DNA of 35,336 bases from Pseudanabaena biceps PCC 7429 (GTDB taxonomy: Bacteria; Cyanobacteriota; Cyanobacteriia; Pseudanabaenales; Pseudanabaenaceae). The position numbers and the translations under genes were made by a program. Position 1 is the first letter of the stretch. Each line of letters opens with the position of its first letter. The notes under the pieces were generated by a model that did no database searches, was not told the DNA's origin, and was given only the letters and a program-made list of their open reading frames with translations. This document shows, in pieces, positions 31,540 through 35,336 of this stretch. Location of the stretch: positions 1 through 35,336 of the forward strand of contig NZ_ALWB01000012.1 in the NCBI RefSeq assembly GCF_000332215.1, in the 5' to 3' direction.

Positions 31540-33440
31540 TTGATTTATCTCCAGATAAAAGAAGTATAGTTTACGCTCCAACGGATCGAGCAATACAGGT
31601 ACTAGCTTCGGCTGGATCGGGAAAGACTCGTGTTTTGACAGAGCGTGTAAGGCATATCATTAACAGCACTAAAAAAGATGGAGTTATAGCATTAACTTTC
31701 ACAAACAAAGCTGCGGAAGAAATGCTCAATCGTCTAGAAGACCTTGAAGATGTTAATGAACGATGCTGGATAGCGACAATTCATTCTGTAGCTCAACGCA
31801 TACTTGAACAGTATGGACATACCCTTAAAGATGTTGCTTTGCCTTCTGAGTTACATATTTACGATCGTGATGAAGATCGCAAAACTATTTTTATTCAATC
31901 TCTGCGAAATGAGGGCATAGATATTGATAAATTTCTTGATGTGTCGGACAGTAAAACAAAAAGAGAGCGAGAAGCTAAAATTCAAACTCGATTGGGACAG
32001 TTTGCTACTGTTAAAAGAGAATTATTAGATGAACAAGAAATCATCAATAAATATTCTGAAAATACTAAATTTTTGTCAATCTATCGTTCGTACCAAAAAG
32101 CTCTATTTGAAGGTGGAGGTATTGATTTTGAGGATATCCTTGTTTACGCTCATAAAATACTTCTTGATAACTCATGGTGTGGTGATATCTATCGCGCAAA
32201 ATATAAGCATATTTGCGTTGATGAAGCCCAAGATCTCAATAAAGCTCAATATGAATTTATAAAGGTTTTATGTGGAGAAAAAATAAGGAGCGTTCTGATG
32301 GTTGGCGATCCTAATCAGATGATTTATGGTTTTAATGGTTCATCAAACAGATATCTCCTTCAAAATTTTCTTAATGACTTTAGTCCGATTCAGTATGTCC
32401 TTAATAAGAATTTTCGTAGCTCAAAAGCAGTTGTTAATCTGGCTAATAAGATAAAACAAGGTTCTCAATCAGAATATGATTTTGCTCTTGATGGACGTAG
32501 TGAAATTAAAATACTAGAAGATGAAAATTCTGAAGCAGTTTGGATTTGCAACAAAATTGATGAATTAATCCAAGAAAAATCAAGCCATGAAATTGAAGGT
32601 GATATTTCACTAGACAAAATGGTAGTTATTGCTAGAAATCGTTTTGTCTTTAAGACTCTTGAAGAACATCTTAAAGTTAAAGGAATTAATCCTTTATTTA
32701 ATAGGGGAGAACGACAAGTAGAAGCATCATCAACTTTTGGCAAGGTCTTAGATCTTGCAATTCGTGTACGCTTGAATAAAAAAGATTGGGTAGACGGCAA
32801 AAAACTGTGTACAGTTTTGAAGATTGACAGTCCTGATGTATGGGATGACGAATGTATATTGAGTAAATTTGCTGAAAACGTTCTAAACACAGATATTCCC
32901 ATCCCTGATATTCAGTCCAAACTTTTACTTGAGATTCAAAATTTAGATATAAACGATCCCAATATACCTAAACTCTGTAAATGTTTTGCCCAACTAATCG
33001 AGGAAAGAAAAAATGAAACATTAAATGAATTTGAAGAAAATGAACTTGAACGCTCTATCCAAGAGCTTCAGGAATTTAAAGAATGCTGGCAAAAATCTAA
33101 GATTTTAGGACTAGGTTCTCTTTCTTCTTTTCGCAATGCAATGGCGTTAGGACAGTTAAATGGAAATAATAGTAAAAATGGACTAACTTTGAGTACAGTT
33201 CATACTATGAAGGGATTAGAGAAAGATATCATTTTTTTGATGGGAATGTGTGAAGGAGTTTTTCCAGACTATCGCGCTCGTACTGAACAAGATATTGAGG
33301 AAGAACGAAATAGCGCTTTTGTTGCTGTAACTAGAGCTAAAAGATGGATTTATATAACATCCCCTCGGTTGCGAAAAATGTCTTCGGGAAATAGCAAAGT
33401 GCAGCGACCATCTAGATTTATTCGGGAGATGCAGGGATAG
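31536..33440 (+). CDS. gajB: Gabija protein GajB (UvrD-like helicase)
   Basis: The 634-residue superfamily 1 helicase has motif I ASAGSGKT (24-31), Ia LTFTNKAAEEM, II CVDEAQD (227-233), III VGDPNQMIYGF (256-266), IV LNKNFRSS, V STVHTMKGLEKD and VI VAVTRAKR (596-603). In Gabija it senses DNA ends produced during infection and works with GajA. It is longer than the roughly 500-residue reference GajB of Bacillus cereus, with an enlarged region between motifs IV and V. Translation is coupled to gajA. No other defence gene is fused to it. Confidence 0.9.
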   Translation: MIDLSPDKRSIVYAPTDRAIQVLASAGSGKTRVLTERVRHIINSTKKDGVIALTFTNKAAEEMLNRLEDLEDVNERCWIATIHSVAQRILEQYGHTLKDVALPSELHIYDRDEDRKTIFIQSLRNEGIDIDKFLDVSDSKTKREREAKIQTRLGQFATVKRELLDEQEIINKYSENTKFLSIYRSYQKALFEGGGIDFEDILVYAHKILLDNSWCGDIYRAKYKHICVDEAQDLNKAQYEFIKVLCGEKIRSVLMVGDPNQMIYGFNGSSNRYLLQNFLNDFSPIQYVLNKNFRSSKAVVNLANKIKQGSQSEYDFALDGRSEIKILEDENSEAVWICNKIDELIQEKSSHEIEGDISLDKMVVIARNRFVFKTLEEHLKVKGINPLFNRGERQVEASSTFGKVLDLAIRVRLNKKDWVDGKKLCTVLKIDSPDVWDDECILSKFAENVLNTDIPIPDIQSKLLLEIQNLDINDPNIPKLCKCFAQLIEERKNETLNEFEENELERSIQELQEFKECWQKSKILGLGSLSSFRNAMALGQLNGNNSKNGLTLSTVHTMKGLEKDIIFLMGMCEGVFPDYRARTEQDIEEERNSAFVAVTRAKRWIYITSPRLRKMSSGNSKVQRPSRFIREMQG

Positions 33441-33528
33441 ACATCAATTGGTGAAGGTTTTATAACCCAAGAAAAATATCGCGACTAAGCACAAATGAGA
33501 TCGCATTCTAAAAACAAAAGGCTAAAAA

Positions 33529-33780
33529 TTACGCACTCTCCCATGATTCCCCATGAATCTCCCTCATCAACTCCCGTACACCACCCTCCAAAGCCAAAAG
33601 CGCATCCTCCATAGATTCATATTCATCCTCACCTTCCCAAAATATTCCACCCGTCTCAAAAGCACGAACAAACGCACTGGAATAGCCATTATCTCTCCAA
33701 CCAATCTCAATTATTCCATTCTCTTGATTAACCCAACGAGAAATATTCGGATACTTGCTTTCAAAAAATTTTTTAGACAT
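33529..33780 (-). CDS. Small conserved-looking protein, unknown function
   Basis: The 83-residue acidic protein is not recognised. It has the aromatic-rich stretch IIEIGWRDNGYSSAFVRAF and an acidic helix EGEDEYESMEDALLALEGGV. There is no signal peptide, helix-turn-helix or metal motif. It lies opposite to gajAB and 40 bases before a repeat that flanks the toxin-antitoxin pair. Composition and a clean start (MSKKFFESKYP) suggest a real gene. Confidence 0.6.
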   Translation of the reverse strand: MSKKFFESKYPNISRWVNQENGIIEIGWRDNGYSSAFVRAFETGGIFWEGEDEYESMEDALLALEGGVRELMREIHGESWESA

Positions 33781-33820
33781 AGATTCATACTGGCGCTTGT
33801 CCCATTGTCTCAGATACTAA

Positions 33821-33910
33821 GGCGATCGCGCTACATCCTCGACCTCGTTAAGTGCGATCGTCCGTGCCAGCATCAAGTCAGTTAAAATAAGTAATAGCTT
33901 GCCCCCATTA
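33821..33910. repeat. Direct repeat flanking a toxin-antitoxin pair, copy 1
   Basis: Its first 40 bases (33821-33860) are identical to 34704-34743, and the next 50 bases are clearly related. On the minus strand both copies encode the peptide CNGGKLL-x-I-x-T, then IALNEVEDVARSP; here it stops straight after. It is probably the decayed 3' end of a gene duplicated around the pair. Confidence 0.8.
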
Positions 33911-33965
33911 CAGAAAAAGTAAACTCAACCTTGCATAATCTAGAATTTATTTGAGGTAAACCATT

Positions 33966-34280
33966 ATGTTGCAACTAGAAATCAAATCCGATGCACCCGA
34001 TCTCGAAATCGTCCAAAAACTGATCAGAGCCGCGATTGATGCAGAAATCAAAAACTTACAGCGATCGCTAGATAAAACTAATAAATTTTTAAAAGAATTT
34101 GAAACCAAATATCAAATCTCATCCGACCATTTTCTCAGCGATTGGACTGCTGAAGACCTCAAAGGCGGTGACGAAGAATATGTGAGTTGGGCAGGTGAAG
34201 CCAAAATCAAGAAGAGACTAACTACTTCTCTGCAAAAATTACAAGCAATCGAATATGTTACTCAACAACTATCAATCTAA
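33966..34280 (+). CDS. TumA-like antitoxin (coiled coil)
   Basis: The 104-residue protein has a long amphipathic helix (about 20-52) and a conserved stretch, FETKYQISSDHFLSDWTAEDL then YVSWAGEAKI, typical of antitoxins that pair with TumE/DUF6516 toxins. There is no DNA-binding motif. It overlaps the toxin gene by 26 bases, as expected for a coupled pair. The antitoxin assignment rests mainly on the toxin identity and gene order. Confidence 0.65.
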   Translation: MLQLEIKSDAPDLEIVQKLIRAAIDAEIKNLQRSLDKTNKFLKEFETKYQISSDHFLSDWTAEDLKGGDEEYVSWAGEAKIKKRLTTSLQKLQAIEYVTQQLSI

Positions 34281-34635
34281 CATCATCTCCATTATTCAAA
34301 AATATGTAAATGATGGATGGATTCTATCCTTTAACTTTTCTATTGATCCCAGATCGGATTATGTTGGATTTATTCAAGGAAGTTTAGAGTTTTTGCAAGG
34401 CTCACGTCTATTTTTTAAAGAATATGTTGACTTACAGGAATCCATTGAAAAACTTTCATATTCCTTCCATTACCAAGATTCTGATAACAATTTGATATTT
34501 CGTTATGACAATGCAAATCATCAGCCTAGACTAGACTACATAGATCATAAACATATCAAAGATAAAATCATTTCCTCTGAAATTCCAGATATTGAGCAAG
34601 TGATCCTAGAAATAATTACCGATTATTTAAGTTAA
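34255..34635 (+). CDS. TumE/DUF6516-family toxin
   Basis: The 126 residues have the pattern of the TumE family: YSFHYQDSDNNLIFRYDNA followed by H-x-P and DHKHIKDK. These His-, Arg- and Tyr-rich motifs suggest an RNase-type active site, though the mechanism for this branch is not established. It follows and overlaps a coiled-coil antitoxin. The pair lies between the direct repeats at 33821 and 34704. Confidence 0.7.
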   Translation: MLLNNYQSNIISIIQKYVNDGWILSFNFSIDPRSDYVGFIQGSLEFLQGSRLFFKEYVDLQESIEKLSYSFHYQDSDNNLIFRYDNANHQPRLDYIDHKHIKDKIISSEIPDIEQVILEIITDYLS

Positions 34636-34703
34636 ATTTCTTGAAAAATGCGATCACTTCACCCTTGATAAAGATAAATACCAATAATCCTAACGAATGA
34701 TCA

Positions 34704-34793
34704 GGCGATCGCGCTACATCCTCGACCTCGTTAAGTGCGATCGCGCGCGTAAGCATCGAGCCAGTTGGGATCGTCAACAGCTTACCACCATTG
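34704..34793. repeat. Direct repeat flanking a toxin-antitoxin pair, copy 2
   Basis: This is the second copy of the 90-base repeat at 33821; the first 40 bases are identical. On the minus strand it encodes the fuller version of the peptide, CNGGKLLTIPTGSML then IALNEVEDVARSP, continuing for a few residues. Confidence 0.8.
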
Positions 34794-34820
34794 CATGAGC
34801 GCACCATATAATCACCATGA

Positions 34821-35000
34821 TATAATGCAATTGGAAAGTATCAAAGTGTTGATTCTCTCTTAGCTTTTGCATTTCAGCTTTTAGAAGAATATGAAGCTAA
34901 ACAACAAAAATTGAACGAACTAAGGAAAAAGATCTCTGAAGGAACAGAGCAAATTAAACAAGGCGATGTCGTTGACGGTGAATTAGTATTTCAACAATAA
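34821..35000 (+). pseudogene. N-terminally truncated ParD-like antitoxin
   Basis: The 59-codon frame reads GKYQSVDSLLAFAFQLLEEYE then KISEGTEQIKQGDVVDGELVF, the C-terminal two-thirds of a ParD/CopG-type antitoxin. A TGA lies directly upstream in frame, and the ribbon-helix-helix start with an ATG is missing. No toxin gene is seen after it; an IS5-like end follows at about 35005. Confidence 0.7.
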
Positions 35001-35004
35001 CTAG

Positions 35005-35336
35005 GGCTTGCTGAAAAAGAGACTAAGCGGAAAGGAGTGTGCAAAGAGGAAGGGGATAATACTTTGACTGTCTACTAGGAAATTGCCAAGAAAAGAATTA
35101 AAGTTAAAGAGCGGTTTCCGCGAAGGAAGAACAAAGAGTTGCCAGCAAAACAAAAACCAAGAAAAACCGAAAAAACAATCCGCTTGAGCAGGGCTTCCAA
35201 ATTCATCACCAAGAAAGTGATAGCGATCGCTGTTTCCGAAGTATTTGCTAACTTGGTCATGACACGATTTAAACTGAACCGTCGTTTAGCCTGTCCAAAC
35301 TTACCTTCAATTCGATTGCGAACCTTAGCATCTTCG
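35005..35336 (-). mobile_element. IS5-type element, 3' end only (cut by window)
   Basis: The segment GGCTTGCTGAAAAA near 35005 looks like an IS terminal repeat, and the preceding CTAG fits the YTAR target type of IS5 relatives. The other end is outside the window, so neither the inverted repeat nor the duplication can be confirmed. Confidence 0.55.
35075..35336 (-). CDS. IS5-family transposase, C-terminal part
   Basis: The frame is open from the window edge to TAG at 35075-35077. It reads EDAKVRNRIEGKFGQAKRRF, which contains the last catalytic glutamate region of IS5 transposases (RNRIEGKFGQ), followed by LNRVMTKLANTSETAIAIT and a hydrophobic tail. An internal Met has been taken as a start in automated calls, but the true start is outside the window. 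Whether the element is complete cannot be judged. Confidence 0.8.
   Translation of the reverse strand, partial: EDAKVRNRIEGKFGQAKRRFSLNRVMTKLANTSETAIAITFLVMNLEALLKRIVFSVFLGFCFAGNSLFFLRGNRSLTLILFLAIS

Noticed and set aside
34616-34807. Minus-strand open frame of 63 codons as an intact gene
   Set aside because: It is a chance frame containing the repeat-encoded peptide; the matching peptide in copy 1 is cut short, so both look like gene remnants.

Overview
The window is from a cyanobacterium. It carries psbE-psbF-psbL-psbJ for photosystem II, many copies of the cyanobacterial octamer GCGATCGC, an AT-rich coding style, and a CobT-like UPF0284 protein of the cyanobacterial/archaeal type. The dense long palindromes with GGCGGCGC-type cores recall Pseudanabaena-like genomes, but that placement is inference.

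Layout. Bases 1-6165 hold housekeeping genes: a DJ-1/PfpI protein behind a Fur-family regulator, an Eis-like acetyltransferase, psbEFLJ with a strong terminator, tRNA-Pro(TGG), a membrane-anchored rhodanese, and a fatty acid hydroxylase/sterol desaturase behind a membrane pentapeptide-repeat protein. Bases 6170-7320 are a complete insertion sequence with inverted ends.

Bases 7325-23934 are one same-strand run of 15 tightly packed genes, plus one decayed gene, for a surface glycan containing a pseudaminic-acid-type nonulosonic acid. In order: pseG, a pseH-like acetyltransferase, a formyltransferase, a PIG-L deacetylase, pseI, an ABC exporter, a capsule-type glycosyltransferase, a PhyH-type dioxygenase, four methyltransferases and four further glycosyltransferases. 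The early genes pseB and pseC and the CMP-activating gene pseF are absent, and the IS sits exactly where they would be expected. The formyltransferase/deacetylase pair suggests that the sugar carries N-formyl groups.

Bases 23965-28954 return to housekeeping: UPF0284/CobT-like, a DUF2256 zinc protein too short for routine ORF calling, xseB-xseA, a secreted SH3-like protein, an Rrf2-type regulator and a GDSL hydrolase. Bases 28977-35336 form a defence and toxin-antitoxin island: an antitoxin with a broken VapC-like PIN toxin (in-frame TAG), a two-gene Gabija system (gajA-gajB), a TumA/TumE-like pair lying between two copies of a 40-bp exact repeat, a headless ParD-like antitoxin, and the 3' end of an IS5-type transposase that runs off the window.

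Intergenic regions are filled with long inverted repeats. At least two can be defined as dispersed families by their shared ends: family A (ends like TAGCTAGGCATAA) and family B (ends like TATAGCTA, with an internal ATGTCC). They look like MITE-like or REP-like non-autonomous elements.
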